Part shown: piece by piece, positions 34,676 through 44,470 of the stretch
How positions within the stretch are numbered: position 1 is the first letter of the stretch
How the letters are laid out: each line of letters opens with the position of its first letter
Assembly (NCBI RefSeq): GCF_024704835.1
Contig: NZ_JAMXBE010000012.1
Span: 91,483-155,482, forward strand
DNA: 64,000 bases
DNA from: Parapedobacter tibetensis
Lineage (GTDB): Bacteria > Bacteroidota > Bacteroidia > Sphingobacteriales > Sphingobacteriaceae
Direction of reading: 5' to 3'
Made by a program: the position numbers and the translations under genes
Notes under the pieces: generated by a model
Told to the model about the DNA's origin: nothing
Seen by the model: only the letters and a program-made list of their open reading frames with translations
The model's database searches: none

Positions 34676-35254
34676 ATGACAACAAACGATTTCGAAAAGA
34701 TGCAGCATATTATCAAAAACCGAAGAAGTATATTTCCAGCCAGCTACATTGACAAGGAAATCAGCAAAGAAACACTCATCAGTCTATTGGATTGTGCCAA
34801 TGCCGCCCCCACCCACAAGCTTACCCAACCGTGGCGATTTTCCGTATTCCGGGGCAAAGGTTTACAGCGTCTAGCCGATAAGTTTGCAGAATTATATCAA
34901 GAAAACACCCCCGAAGCGCTCTTCCTGCAAAAGAAATACGACATTACACGTGAAAAAGTACTGCAATCGGCTGCCGTCATAGCCATCAACATCCATTATT
35001 CTGGCGATGTGCCTGAATGGGAGGAACTAGCCGCTACGGCATGCGCCGTACAAAACCTATGGCTTGCCGCCTCAGCGGCAGGCATCGGTGGATATTGGAG
35101 TAGCCCAGGCACCATCAGCCAATTGGGTGATTTTCTTGGATTGGCCGACAACGAAAAGTGCGTGGGTTTTTTCTACATGGGATACCATGATGAACCGGAC
35201 CGAGATGCTAATCGTGGGCCGGTGGCCGACAAAATACGATGGGAAGAAAACTAA
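34676..35254 (+). CDS. Nitroreductase family protein
   Basis: 192 residues, FMN-dependent nitroreductase fold: HIIKNRRSIFPASYIDKEI at the front, NAAPTHKLTQPWRFSV for flavin binding and AAGIGGYWSSPGTISQL near residue 140. Likely reduces nitro- or quinone-type compounds with NAD(P)H; partner not evident. Converges with the DsbD gene. Confidence 0.92.
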   Translation: MTTNDFEKMQHIIKNRRSIFPASYIDKEISKETLISLLDCANAAPTHKLTQPWRFSVFRGKGLQRLADKFAELYQENTPEALFLQKKYDITREKVLQSAAVIAINIHYSGDVPEWEELAATACAVQNLWLAASAAGIGGYWSSPGTISQLGDFLGLADNEKCVGFFYMGYHDEPDRDANRGPVADKIRWEEN

Positions 35255-35296
35255 ATCTACCGGCAAGCGTACGGGGTGCCGTCCGCACTTCGCCTT

Positions 35297-36967
35297 TTAT
35301 TGTTTGAATGCCGATATTCCTGATTGTAGAAAGCTACGGTAGCTTTCTACATTATAATCGGCTCCTTTGGGTTCTATCAATACCTGCTCCGTATTCGGAT
35401 CAAGTAACACATAGAATGGTTGCGAATTTGCATTGAATTTGGACGCTTGCACATCACTCCATTTATTCCCGATGGTGCGAATATTTTTTCCGCTGAATGC
35501 CGAAACGTATTGCTCTTCGGCCGGCAATGCGGTTTTATCATCCACATAAAGCTGGATGATGACTAACTCATTCCTAAGTAATGTATAAACCTCCTTTTCA
35601 GGCCATACCGAAGCTTCCATCTTGCGACAATTCACACAGGCATGGCCGGTAAAATCAATCATCACTGGTTTATCTACGGATTGGGCATACTGGATACCTT
35701 CATCATAATCAAAAAATACATCCAAATTAAGGGGAGCATGGAAAATGTCTCCATATTTACGTGGGGAGCTTCCCTGTGTAGCGCCACCGGAATGTACCCC
35801 ACCACCAAAAGAGGTCGTGTACAGGTCGAAGTCCTGCGTAGCCTGGGGAGGTAGGAAAGCCGAAACGGCCCTAAGCGGCGCTCCCCATAACCCCGGCACC
35901 ATATATAAGGTAAACGACAGCACCATAATAGAAAGGAATAAGCGTGGAATGCTGAGGTGCTGGATTGGGCTATCGTGGGCAAAACGGAGTTTGCCAAGCA
36001 GGTATATCCCCAATAGTCCAAAAATAACAATCCATAACACCAAAAAGACTTCTCTGTCAAACAGGTTCCAGTGGTAAGCCAAATCAACATTGCTCAGGAA
36101 CTTCAACGCCAGTGCCAATTCGAGAAAACCCAGCGTAACTTTCACACTATTCAACCAACCACCTGAAGAAGGCATGCTTTTCATCCAGCCTGGGAACATA
36201 GCGAATAAGGCAAAGGGTATGGCTAATGCAAGCGAAAAGCCAAACATGCCAACCGCGGGGCCGAGTAATTCACCCATGGTGGCTGCCTGCACTAACAAGG
36301 TGCCTATGATTGGTCCCGTACAAGAAAAGGACACCACGGCCAGTGTTGCCGCCATGAAAAATAAGCCGACAAGCCCTCCCCTGTCAGACTGAGCATCCAT
36401 TTTATTGACCCAGGAGGAAGGTAGCGTGATTTCAAAAGCACCCAAAAACGAAATCGCAAATACCACCAAGAGGATAAAGAACAACATATTGAAAATGCCG
36501 TTGGTGGAAAGGCTATTGAGGGCATCAGCACCGAAGCTTACGGTGATAATCAACCCCAGCGCGACGTAGATGATGATGATGGATAGTCCATACAGTAGCG
36601 CCTGTCCCACAGCCTTACTCCTGGAATGGCTACTCTTGGTAAAGAAACTTACGGTAAGCGGCAGCATCGGGAATATACAGGGCATCAGTAGCGCGGCAAA
36701 CCCACCGATGAACCCGGCTATGAAGATCGCCCAAAGGGATTTGGACTCCGGGTTGTCCGCCACGCCGTCGCCTGCGGCCGTATGTATTGCAGCGGTATCG
36801 GCAGCATCTTGCGGGGCGGTTTCCGCCACGCTATCAAGCTCCTCGGCGAGTTCCTCTTCCGAAAAAAATTCGACATCGTCATATGAAACCGTATCCTGTG
36901 CCAACGCTATTCCGCCTGGCAACCACAACAACAGCGAGCTGATTACCAATGCCTTTAGCCAAATCAT
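35297..36967 (-). CDS. dsbD: DsbD-like thiol:disulfide interchange protein (membrane and thioredoxin parts)
   Basis: 556 residues from the ATG at 36,967. A signal peptide (SSLLLWLPGGIALAQ) and a short acidic segment are followed by eight or so membrane helices of the CcdA/DsbD core (LLMPCIFPMLPLTVSFFTK and SFSCTGPIIGTLLVQ hold its cysteines), and a C-terminal thioredoxin-like domain with HACVNCRKMEASVW. It carries electrons from cytoplasmic thioredoxin to the periplasm. The N-terminal DsbD domain, fused in Escherichia coli, is a separate gene just upstream (37,016-37,462). Confidence 0.9.
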   Translation of the reverse strand: MIWLKALVISSLLLWLPGGIALAQDTVSYDDVEFFSEEELAEELDSVAETAPQDAADTAAIHTAAGDGVADNPESKSLWAIFIAGFIGGFAALLMPCIFPMLPLTVSFFTKSSHSRSKAVGQALLYGLSIIIIYVALGLIITVSFGADALNSLSTNGIFNMLFFILLVVFAISFLGAFEITLPSSWVNKMDAQSDRGGLVGLFFMAATLAVVSFSCTGPIIGTLLVQAATMGELLGPAVGMFGFSLALAIPFALFAMFPGWMKSMPSSGGWLNSVKVTLGFLELALALKFLSNVDLAYHWNLFDREVFLVLWIVIFGLLGIYLLGKLRFAHDSPIQHLSIPRLFLSIMVLSFTLYMVPGLWGAPLRAVSAFLPPQATQDFDLYTTSFGGGVHSGGATQGSSPRKYGDIFHAPLNLDVFFDYDEGIQYAQSVDKPVMIDFTGHACVNCRKMEASVWPEKEVYTLLRNELVIIQLYVDDKTALPAEEQYVSAFSGKNIRTIGNKWSDVQASKFNANSQPFYVLLDPNTEQVLIEPKGADYNVESYRSFLQSGISAFKQ

Positions 36968-37015
36968 AATGTTCTTCTCTATTAACATTCCGCTTTCTTT
37001 AGGCTTATACGTTCG

Positions 37016-37462
37016 TTATTTCACCGTGATGGCAAACGTCTTCTCATCGGGTGGCAAGCATTGCTGATCGTCACAAACCATGTATTCAACTGTACCTTTC
37101 ACCACGGTTTGGCCGGCTTTCAATTTAATTTTCTGTTGAAAGACCACCTGTTTCTCAAAATAAGCCACCTCCATCCCGAATACTTCTTCATGCTTCTTAA
37201 TCGGTTTCGGCTCGGCGGTCTTGTCCACCAATTCATATTGTTTAGATGGCTCGAAGGAAAACGTGGTCTTTACCGGACCGCCATCCGCAATGTGTTGAGA
37301 ATACAGATGCCACCCAGCATCGATGTCGGCCTTGATAAATAATACCGCTTCATTCTTTCCTACTTTCTTGGCGGCATAACTCCATTTCACAGGCTCCAAT
37401 AGCTGTCCATAACTCAGTGAACATATCCATAGCAATATGCTACTTAAGATTATCCTCTTCAT
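37016..37462 (-). CDS. DsbD N-terminal (alpha) domain protein
   Basis: 148 residues with a signal peptide (ILSSILLWICSLSYG). The immunoglobulin-like fold shows AVLFIKADIDAGWHLYSQH and, at the end, VVKGTVEYMVCDDQQCLPP with the redox-active C-x4-C pair. In classical DsbD this domain accepts electrons from the membrane core and passes them to periplasmic partners. Split from the membrane part but in the same operon. Confidence 0.88.
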   Translation of the reverse strand: MKRIILSSILLWICSLSYGQLLEPVKWSYAAKKVGKNEAVLFIKADIDAGWHLYSQHIADGGPVKTTFSFEPSKQYELVDKTAEPKPIKKHEEVFGMEVAYFEKQVVFQQKIKLKAGQTVVKGTVEYMVCDDQQCLPPDEKTFAITVK

Positions 37463-37477
37463 AATTGATTATTTTGA

Positions 37478-38575
37478 TTATATATTTATTGTTGCTGTTT
37501 CTTCTCCCAAAACGGGTTTACTTAACCGCGGTATGGGTTCATAGCCGGTAAAATTGGTTTCCAAGCTGACGTACCCCGCTTTTCCCGGTTCTTCCTTAAC
37601 TAAGTCTGTACTCAGGTATTTCTTGTTGCTGTCGCACAGCAATGTGGCTACGATTGCCCCTTCCCCTAATTGCTCCTTCACTTTGATGGCTCCGATGACG
37701 TTGGCTCCGGAAGAAATCCCCACCGCTAGGCCCATTTCCTTGGCCAGTTTCTGTGCCATAATGATGGCGTCTCCATCGTTGGCTTGGACAACCTTATCCA
37801 ACCGGTCCAATTTCACGATGGCGGGGATGAATTCATCGGAAATGCCCTGGATACGGTGAGAGCCGACTTTGTAACCCGTGGTTAATGTAGGGCTTTCGGC
37901 AGGCTCCAGTGGGTGCACACATATTCCGCTGCTTTTGCGCTTGAGGAAATCGGCGGCCCCCATGATCGTACCGCCTGTCCCTACTCCGGCTACAAAAGCA
38001 TCGGGACTCAGACCAACGTTGTCCATTTGTTGCCAAATCTCTTCCATGGTTGTTCGTGCGTGGGCTTCCCCATTGTACAGGTTCTCAAACTGTCTGGGCA
38101 GGAACACCCCACCCTTGGCAGCCATCTCCTCACTCATTTTTATGCTGCCTAAAAAGCCTCCCTCCTCCTTGGAAACCAAGATAACCTCCGCGCCCATGCT
38201 CCGGATAATATCTATGCGCTCCTTACTCAGCCAGTTAGGCATGATGATTTTCACAGGATGTCCAAGGGCACGGCCAATGGCCGAAAAGGCAATCCCGGTA
38301 TTTCCACTGGTAGCCTCTATAATCGTATCTTCAGGGCTTATCTGGCAGTTGCGGTATGCTTGATAAAGGATGTATAAGGCCATACGGTCCTTTATGCTTC
38401 CCGTAAGGTTATAATGCTCACATTTTACATAGATGCTTCCTGCCTTACCTTTGTACGTATAATCCAATCGCAACATGGGGGTATTCCCAACCATATGCCA
38501 CAAATGCCTGAATTTACTGGCAAGTCCTTCATTAAGGCATCGCGAAAACAAGGGATCATTGATCATAACCGGCAT
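37478..38575 (-). CDS. PLP-dependent cysteine synthase family protein
   Basis: 365 residues from the ATG at 38,575; the longer frame (start 38,650) has an unusual N-terminus. PLP-binding lysine in [11 protein letters not shown], substrate loop [13 protein letters not shown] and phosphate-binding [11 protein letters not shown] mark the beta-family (cysteine synthase/CBS-type). It makes cysteine from an activated serine, or a related product. A Lrp-type regulator is encoded divergently 165 bp away and may control it. The next genes downstream (DsbD pair) follow after 15 bp. Confidence 0.9.
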   Translation of the reverse strand: MPVMINDPLFSRCLNEGLASKFRHLWHMVGNTPMLRLDYTYKGKAGSIYVKCEHYNLTGSIKDRMALYILYQAYRNCQISPEDTIIEATSGNTGIAFSAIGRALGHPVKIIMPNWLSKERIDIIRSMGAEVILVSKEEGGFLGSIKMSEEMAAKGGVFLPRQFENLYNGEAHARTTMEEIWQQMDNVGLSPDAFVAGVGTGGTIMGAADFLKRKSSGICVHPLEPAESPTLTTGYKVGSHRIQGISDEFIPAIVKLDRLDKVVQANDGDAIIMAQKLAKEMGLAVGISSGANVIGAIKVKEQLGEGAIVATLLCDSNKKYLSTDLVKEEPGKAGYVSLETNFTGYEPIPRLSKPVLGEETATINI

Positions 38576-38740
38576 ATATTTAAACTGTAAAATATTAGAC
38601 AAATAACCATATAAATCATTATATTTACAATATATATCCATTATTTCCATAAATTTTTCGGTTATTTGTATATATTATATGTTATTATTCAGAATCATTA
38701 GACTAACCTCAAATATGACTGACTTTTTTCCACTATCATC

Positions 38741-39208
38741 ATGACACAGACCATACTTGATCCCACAGACAAAGCACTATTGCGGCTACTTCAACATGAT
38801 GCCACCTTGACGAACAAAGAACTGGCCTACAAGCTGAACAAGTCACCTGCAACCATCCACGAGCGCGTAAGGCGTTTAAAGGAGCAAGGGTACATCACCC
38901 GGATCGTGGCCATTGTAGATCGCAAAAAAATAGACAAGACGCTGATTGCCATCTCCCATGTATTGCTCAAGGAACATACGGCCAAAACGTTGGGTGAGTT
39001 TGAACAGCGCGTTGCACAGTTCGAAGAGGTAATGGAGTGCTACCAGATGACGGGCTCTTTTGACTTCATCCTGAAAATCGCCACCACTAATATGGAGGAG
39101 TACCACCTTTTCCTGCGCAACAAGTTGGCGGTACTTCCCAATATTGTGACTGTTCAAAGCTTCTTTATTCTATCAGAAACGAAGAGTGAGACGGCTTATC
39201 CGGTGTGA
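38741..39208 (+). CDS. Lrp/AsnC-family regulator
   Basis: 155 residues. N-terminal winged helix (LDPTDKALLRLLQ, NKELAYKLNKSPATIHERVRRL), then the RAM/AsnC effector domain (VMECYQMTGSFDFILKI). It is divergent from the cysteine synthase gene across a very AT-rich 165-bp gap, a layout in which such regulators commonly control the neighbour in response to an amino acid. Confidence 0.93.
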   Translation: MTQTILDPTDKALLRLLQHDATLTNKELAYKLNKSPATIHERVRRLKEQGYITRIVAIVDRKKIDKTLIAISHVLLKEHTAKTLGEFEQRVAQFEEVMECYQMTGSFDFILKIATTNMEEYHLFLRNKLAVLPNIVTVQSFFILSETKSETAYPV

Positions 39209-39469
39209 TGTCGGAAACGCTGGATAGGCTTACCCCGGACGACACGGATTGGATTTAGCGTTTTGAAGGTTTGTCAAGTAGCCCCCACGATGTCAATGAA
39301 GTCTACAGGGGAAATGACCGGAAGCGAAGGGAGTGCGGCTTTACTGACGCGGTATCACAAAAAAGGCGACGAGCACCTCGCCAAGCCCCGCGTATGGCTG
39401 ATGCGTACGGAGGTGGATGCCTATTACCGTGACTATACGTTGTTGAAGGGCAAGGAGAAAAAATAGCGT

Positions 39470-39973
39470 TTAAGCAGTATCATTGGGCCGCTCCATGGTA
39501 CCGCGGAGTGCTCCAACGATACTGCGGGACTTCTCAACAATACCGTTGGGACGCTCCACGGTACCGGGGAAGGCTCCAACAATACCGCGGAGCTTCCGGA
39601 CAATACTGTTGGGCGTTTCAATGGTACTGTTGGGCCGCCCAATGATACCGGGGAGTGCTCCAACAATACTACGGAGCTTCCGGACAATACTGTTGGACGT
39701 TTCAATGGTACCGTTGATACGCTCCATGATACCGGGGAGTGCCCTAACAATGCCACGGAGCTTCTGGACAATACCGTTGGACGTTTCAATGGTACTGTTG
39801 ATACGCTCCATGATACCGGGGAGCGCCCTAACAATACCACGGAACTTCCGGACAATACTGTTGGACATTCCAATGATGCTGTTGGACGTTCCAACAGTAC
39901 TGCGGAGCATCTCAACAGTATTGTTGAGCGTTCCAATGGTACTGTTAAGGGGTTAAACAGTACTGTTGAGCCG
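39470..39973. repeat. Tandem array of 24 units of 21 bp
   Basis: Each unit is exactly 21 bp, for example TCCAACAATACTACGGAGCTT, CCGGACAATACTGTTGGACGT, TTCAATGGTACTGTTGATACG. Four unit types follow each other in the same order, giving a higher-order period of 84 bp, repeated four times with the first copy damaged. Many units are near-palindromic (CCAACAxxxxTGTTGG). Because 21 is a multiple of three and the units lack stops, several frames are open, giving heptad-repeat peptides; none has a convincing gene start. Not a CRISPR: no unique spacers. Confidence 0.92.
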
Positions 39974-40101
39974 GGCATAATACCCCAAAATGTCCGGTAA
40001 CCCTATGGCAAACCCTACATGGCTTTTTGATGTTTTTGAAATTGATCCAAAAGACATCGAAAAAATTAATGTATTGGGGAAGAGCAAGGTTCGCCCTTCG
40101 G

Positions 40102-40752
40102 TTATTGGAATACCAGTTGGATTTTGCCTTTTTGGCCTTTCCATATCGGTCCAGCTTGCAATAAGCGTTTGGCTTCTTCAAGCAACCGGGGATCCGTGCC
40201 GTCCGAACCTTCAATAGCGACTGGCCGGCCTCGGCTATTGATAGGGAAAGTTAAAATAACTTCACCGGCAGGCAGTTCCGTTCCCTTGTTCTTGGTAAGG
40301 TATTCGTTAAACGTATCCCAACCGCCTTCGGGGTAGGCGTTCATTTCGGCATTGTTTACACCTGTGGCATGGATTCCGGCACCACTTCCTGGCGTGGCTA
40401 ACTCCACTTGGACTTCTTTTTCACCGGTTTGCTGTACCGAATGATTGCGCATCCATAGCAATACCAGCACCAATACCATCAATACACATGCCGTGGCAGC
40501 CACGCCCAAACGTTGCCAACCGAAGTAAAAGGAATTACGTTCCTTTGCCTGCCCTGCAATCCGATTGGCCAGCCGCTGCTGCAATAGGCTCAATTGGCGG
40601 TGACTCACCTCCTTTTGCTGCCTGTATCCTTCCATGGCATCATGGAGCAACGGATCATTTAACGCATCTCGTTCCAGCTGGTACATTTCCGCTTCGCTCA
40701 ATTCGTTATTGAGGTATTGTTGTATGCGAATGATATTGTAATTATTGTTCAT
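40102..40752 (-). CDS. Anti-sigma-type membrane protein with TonB-like C-terminus
   Basis: 216 residues from the ATG at 40,752, which overlaps the sigma gene stop (ATGA). Cytoplasmic helical N-terminus (about 1-75, IIRIQQYLNNELSEAEMYQ), one membrane helix at about 83-103 (GVAATACVLMVLVLVLLWM) and a periplasmic part whose end (GEVILTFPINSRGRPV, then KGKIQLVFQ) resembles the TonB C-terminal fold. Position after an ECF sigma factor gene supports an anti-sigma role. Confidence 0.75.
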   Translation of the reverse strand: MNNNYNIIRIQQYLNNELSEAEMYQLERDALNDPLLHDAMEGYRQQKEVSHRQLSLLQQRLANRIAGQAKERNSFYFGWQRLGVAATACVLMVLVLVLLWMRNHSVQQTGEKEVQVELATPGSGAGIHATGVNNAEMNAYPEGGWDTFNEYLTKNKGTELPAGEVILTFPINSRGRPVAIEGSDGTDPRLLEEAKRLLQAGPIWKGQKGKIQLVFQ

Positions 40753-41300
40753 TCCACTCTCCTTTCCATGCAAATTTTCAGGTTGCGTTTACCGTTTTGG
40801 ATATAGCTTTTCACCTTGTTGAGGTCATATCCGGTCATTTCAGCAACCTCCCTATAGCATTTCTGTTCCAAGTAAAACAGCCGGATACAGCGCTGTTGTT
40901 CTTCACTAAGCTCATCTAAGCATGCTTCCATCTGCGTAAGCCGCTTCTCTGGAATTGCATCACTACTATTATACTGATGCAAAAAAATGTCGCTTTCCAC
41001 AATATGCTCTTCGATATCCACGGTATTGATACGGTTGGCCAAGCGCAGATCCATCAGACAATGGTTTCTTGCCAATGTATATAGCCAACTTTTGAAGTTA
41101 CTTACCTCATGCACCCGTAATTTGGTAATGAGCGCCTCGAAAATCTGCATCACGGCATCTTCGCTCTTCGTTTCGTCCTTATAATATTTGAGGCATAATC
41201 CGTAGATAAGTGGCATATAGGGCTCATACAGTTTACCCAACAGTTGCAAATCCCCTGTTTTTTTGTATTCCTGCAATACGTGTTGTTCTGATTGTACCAC
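40749..41300 (-). CDS. ECF-type RNA polymerase sigma factor
   Basis: 183 residues from a GTG start. Region 2 (YEPYMPLIYGLCLKYYKD, FKSWLYTLARNHCLMDLR) and region 4 (LSEEQQRCIRLFYLEQKCY, AEMTGYDLNKVKSYIQNGK) are clear and the length fits the sigma-70/ECF class. Followed with a 4-bp overlap by the membrane anti-sigma gene, so its activity is probably held back until a signal reaches the envelope protein. Confidence 0.9.
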   Translation of the reverse strand: MVQSEQHVLQEYKKTGDLQLLGKLYEPYMPLIYGLCLKYYKDETKSEDAVMQIFEALITKLRVHEVSNFKSWLYTLARNHCLMDLRLANRINTVDIEEHIVESDIFLHQYNSSDAIPEKRLTQMEACLDELSEEQQRCIRLFYLEQKCYREVAEMTGYDLNKVKSYIQNGKRNLKICMERRVE

Positions 41301-41413
41301 TAACCAAACATAGTAAAATTACTTCTAAAAACCGAGTCTCTGGGGTGCAATTAACTTCATTGTAATATGGATGCCTGGATTGACGGCTTTCCATAACGTA
41401 GTCCAACCCATTT

Positions 41414-41449
41414 GCAAAAAAGAAACCGAAGCAGCTTTCACTGCCTCGG
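41414..41449 (-). terminator. Terminator of the fad operon
   Basis: On the minus strand: stem CCGAGGCAG / CTGCTTCGG (one G-T pair) with a 6-nt loop, followed by TTTCTTTTTTG, about 30 bp after the stop of the acyl-CoA dehydrogenase gene. Confidence 0.7.
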
Positions 41450-41478
41450 CTCCGCCTTCATGTGTTTGTGAAATACAC

Positions 41479-43272
41479 TTAAAAACAATACTTATTCGCT
41501 TCTATTAGCTGCTTGGCTATCCGTTGCCTAGCGTCCTTGAGGTTAAACGGCTCCACCTTGGTGAAACGCCGCAGCCCCACCAGCATCATCTTCAGTTCAT
41601 CGCCTTCGGCAAATGAATTAAGCGCCTCCTTGCCAGCGAGGTAAACATTATCAACGGTGGTGTGTAGGTAAATGCGAGCCATATCCAACTGCCCTTGCAC
41701 CGTATGCTCTCCACGCTGATTAACCAATTTCTCCACGCGCAATAAGGTAGATTCGGCTACATAAACGTAGCCGATGATGTCGGCAATATTCATCAATATT
41801 TCCTGTTCCTTCTGCAAGGTCGTCATCAGCTTCTGTACGGCAGCACCAGCCACTAATAAGCCGACCTTTTTGAGATTGGCAATAATTTTCTTTTCATAGG
41901 CGAAGGGGGTGTTATCTTCCTCCCCGAAATCGGGGATGGCTGTCAGTTCTCCAGCTATGGCCTGTGCAGGTCCCATCAGGTCGAGTTCGCCTTTCAATGC
42001 ACGTTTGAGCAACATGTCTACGATGAGCAGGCGATTCACCTCGTTGGTACCTTCGAATATCCGGTTAATGCGGGAATCGCGGTAGGCACGCTCCATCGGT
42101 GCGTCGGCCGAATAGCCCATTCCGCCGTATACCTGTACGCCTTCATCTACCACATAATCAAGCATCTCCGAACCCCAAACTTTCAATATAGCACATTCAA
42201 TGGCAAATTGCTCGGTCGACTTCAACTTGGCTTTGGCAGCATCCATTCCCCCCGCAACCAACGCATCATAGGCATCATCAATGTTTTGCCCTGCACGGTA
42301 GGCGGCACTTTCCACGGCAAAATTACGTACGGCCATCTCGGCTAGCTTATGGCGTATAGCACCGAATTTGGAAATCTGCAAGCCAAACTGCACCCGTTCA
42401 TTGGCATAATTGATCGCTTGACTGATTACACGGCGTGAAGATCCTATGGCGGCTGAGCCCAATTTAATGCGGCCGATGTTGAGGATGTTCACGGCGATCT
42501 TGAATCCGTTCTCCCGCTCGGAAAGCAAGTTCCCCACCGGCACGGGGCAATCGTTGAAAAACACCTGCCGGGTAGATGAGCCTTTGATGCCGAGCTTGTG
42601 CTCTTCAGGGTTCATGACGATGCCCCCAAACTCCCTTTCCACGATAAACGCAGATAGGTTTTTGTCATCGTCTATTTTGGCAAACACAATAAAAACATCG
42701 GCAAAGCCCCCATTGGTGATCCACATTTTCTGCCCATTGAGGAGGTAATGGGTTCCTTCGGCATTGAGTTTGGCGCTGGCTCTTCCCGAATTCGCATCAG
42801 ACCCGGCATTCGGCTCCGTAAGGCAGTAGGCCGCTTTCCATTCACCCGTGGCCAGCTTGGGTATATACTGGGCTTTCTGCTCATCATTCCCATAATAAAG
42901 AATGGGTAAGGTACCAATGCCTGTATGCGCGGAAAGCGCCACCGCAAAAGAGTGACCTGCACCTACAGCATCCGTCACCAACATAGAGGTGTTGAAATTC
43001 TTACCAAACCCGCCATAATCTTCAGGGATGGATACACTTAGCAGTCCCAGTTCGCCCGCCTTATCCAGCAGGCTTTGCATCAGTCCCTCCTCCTGCGCAT
43101 CGATGCGATCCAAATTGGGGAAGACTTCGGCCTCAAGAAAATCCTGACAGGTCTGCCGAATCATTACCTGTTCTTCGTCAAATTCTTCAGGGATGAATAT
43201 ATCCCGATAATCTGTTTCACGGATGACAAATTCTCCGCCCTTTATCGTTGATTTATTTGTTGTCTCCATCAT
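41479..43272 (-). CDS. fadE: Acyl-CoA dehydrogenase
   Basis: 597 residues, longer than short-chain forms, as in the FadE-type enzymes of Bacillus and Bacteroidota. FAD-binding motif YCLTEPNAGSDANSG at about 155-170, the sequence around the catalytic Glu (RDSRINRIFEGTNEVNRL) near 410, and an extra C-terminal helical region. First oxidation step of fatty acid beta-oxidation. Third gene of the fadN-fadA-fadE run, 18 bp after the thiolase gene, ended by a terminator. Confidence 0.94.
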   Translation of the reverse strand: MMETTNKSTIKGGEFVIRETDYRDIFIPEEFDEEQVMIRQTCQDFLEAEVFPNLDRIDAQEEGLMQSLLDKAGELGLLSVSIPEDYGGFGKNFNTSMLVTDAVGAGHSFAVALSAHTGIGTLPILYYGNDEQKAQYIPKLATGEWKAAYCLTEPNAGSDANSGRASAKLNAEGTHYLLNGQKMWITNGGFADVFIVFAKIDDDKNLSAFIVEREFGGIVMNPEEHKLGIKGSSTRQVFFNDCPVPVGNLLSERENGFKIAVNILNIGRIKLGSAAIGSSRRVISQAINYANERVQFGLQISKFGAIRHKLAEMAVRNFAVESAAYRAGQNIDDAYDALVAGGMDAAKAKLKSTEQFAIECAILKVWGSEMLDYVVDEGVQVYGGMGYSADAPMERAYRDSRINRIFEGTNEVNRLLIVDMLLKRALKGELDLMGPAQAIAGELTAIPDFGEEDNTPFAYEKKIIANLKKVGLLVAGAAVQKLMTTLQKEQEILMNIADIIGYVYVAESTLLRVEKLVNQRGEHTVQGQLDMARIYLHTTVDNVYLAGKEALNSFAEGDELKMMLVGLRRFTKVEPFNLKDARQRIAKQLIEANKYCF

Positions 43273-43290
43273 TCAATAATTTTATCTGAT

Positions 43291-44466
43291 TTATAGCATC
43301 TCAAAAATTCCGGCAGCTCCCTGTCCCGTACCTACACACATGGTTACCATACCGTATTTTTGTTTTCTTCGTTTCAGTTCGTTGAATAGCTGTACCGAAA
43401 GTTTTGCCCCAGTACAGCCCAGTGGATGGCCAAGGGCGATGGCGCCTCCATTGACGTTCAGTATATCCGTATTGATGCCCAGTTCGCGGACAACGGCCAA
43501 CGACTGTGAAGCAAAGGCCTCATTCAATTCAATCAGGCTGATGTCTTCCAGTTTCATCCCGGCTAGTTGAAGCGCTTTTGGTATGGCATCAATTGGCGCA
43601 ATACCCATGATTCGCGGCGGTACACCCACTACACCATAGCTCACCAGACGAGCAATTGGCTCGACGTTCAGTTCTTTCAACTTCCGTTCGGATACCACGA
43701 GCACAAATGCGGCGCCATCCGAAGTTTGCGAAGAATTACCTGCCGTGACACTACCTCCAGCGGCAAATACGGGTTTCAGTTTGGCCAATGCCTCCAGATT
43801 CGTATCTGCCCGTGGCCCTTCATCGGTATCTACCACATATTCGCGGGTCTTGATTTTCTTGCCGTTTTCAAGGTAGTTTTCTTTCACGGTGATGGGTACT
43901 ACACCGTCTTTGAGGTGACCGTTTTTGATAGCTTCCACCGCCTTTTGGTGCGATTTCAAGGCAAATTCGTCTTGGTCTTCACGGTTCACCTGGTATTCCT
44001 TGGCTACAGCTTCTGCTGTGAGCCCCATTCCCCAATACCAGTCGGGATGGCGTTTGGCCACTTCGGAATTAGGCACCAGCTTCCACCCACCAAAAGGCAT
44101 ACCCGACATCACCTCTACCCCACCAGCGATGATGGTATCCGCCATACCTGCTTTTATTTTTGCCACCGCCGTGGCGATGGTCTCTAAGCCTGAGGCACAA
44201 TAGCGGTTCACGGTGACACCTGGCACTTTGTCCGTGTCCAGTCCCATCAACGAAATCATGCGGCCAATATTAAGGCCTTGTTCCGCCTCTGGGGTGGCAT
44301 TACCTACGATGACATCGTCTATCTGTTCGTTGTCCAGATTAGGTACCGATGCCACCAAATGCTTGATCACGTCTGCCGCGAGGTCATCGGCCCTGGTAAA
44401 TCGGAAAACTCCTCTTGGAGCTTTTCCTACTGCCGTTCTATATCCTGCAATTATATATGCTTCCAT
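43291..44466 (-). CDS. fadA: Acetyl-CoA C-acyltransferase (thiolase)
   Basis: 391 residues. Thiolase active-site Cys in [12 protein letters not shown] at about 90, His in [15 protein letters not shown] near 350 and a second Cys in [12 protein letters not shown] near 380. It performs the last step of beta-oxidation. It lies 4 bp after the multifunctional 3-hydroxyacyl-CoA dehydrogenase gene and before the acyl-CoA dehydrogenase gene, the same order as fadN-fadA-fadE of Bacillus subtilis. Confidence 0.95.
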   Translation of the reverse strand: MEAYIIAGYRTAVGKAPRGVFRFTRADDLAADVIKHLVASVPNLDNEQIDDVIVGNATPEAEQGLNIGRMISLMGLDTDKVPGVTVNRYCASGLETIATAVAKIKAGMADTIIAGGVEVMSGMPFGGWKLVPNSEVAKRHPDWYWGMGLTAEAVAKEYQVNREDQDEFALKSHQKAVEAIKNGHLKDGVVPITVKENYLENGKKIKTREYVVDTDEGPRADTNLEALAKLKPVFAAGGSVTAGNSSQTSDGAAFVLVVSERKLKELNVEPIARLVSYGVVGVPPRIMGIAPIDAIPKALQLAGMKLEDISLIELNEAFASQSLAVVRELGINTDILNVNGGAIALGHPLGCTGAKLSVQLFNELKRRKQKYGMVTMCVGTGQGAAGIFEML

Positions 44467-44470
44467 AGTC

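Noticed and set aside
39263..39466. 67-residue plus-strand frame before the 21-bp array
   Set aside because: TTG start, no family. It is in frame with the repeat array across a TAG, which is interesting but too weak to call a gene.
39470..39973. CRISPR array
   Set aside because: Units are contiguous with no unique spacers and there are no cas genes.
39433..39978. 181- and 146-residue minus-strand frames over the repeat array
   Set aside because: Open only because the 21-bp unit lacks stops in several frames; nothing supports a real start.
43567..44187. 206-residue plus-strand frame opposite the thiolase gene
   Set aside because: Antisense shadow of a conserved enzyme.
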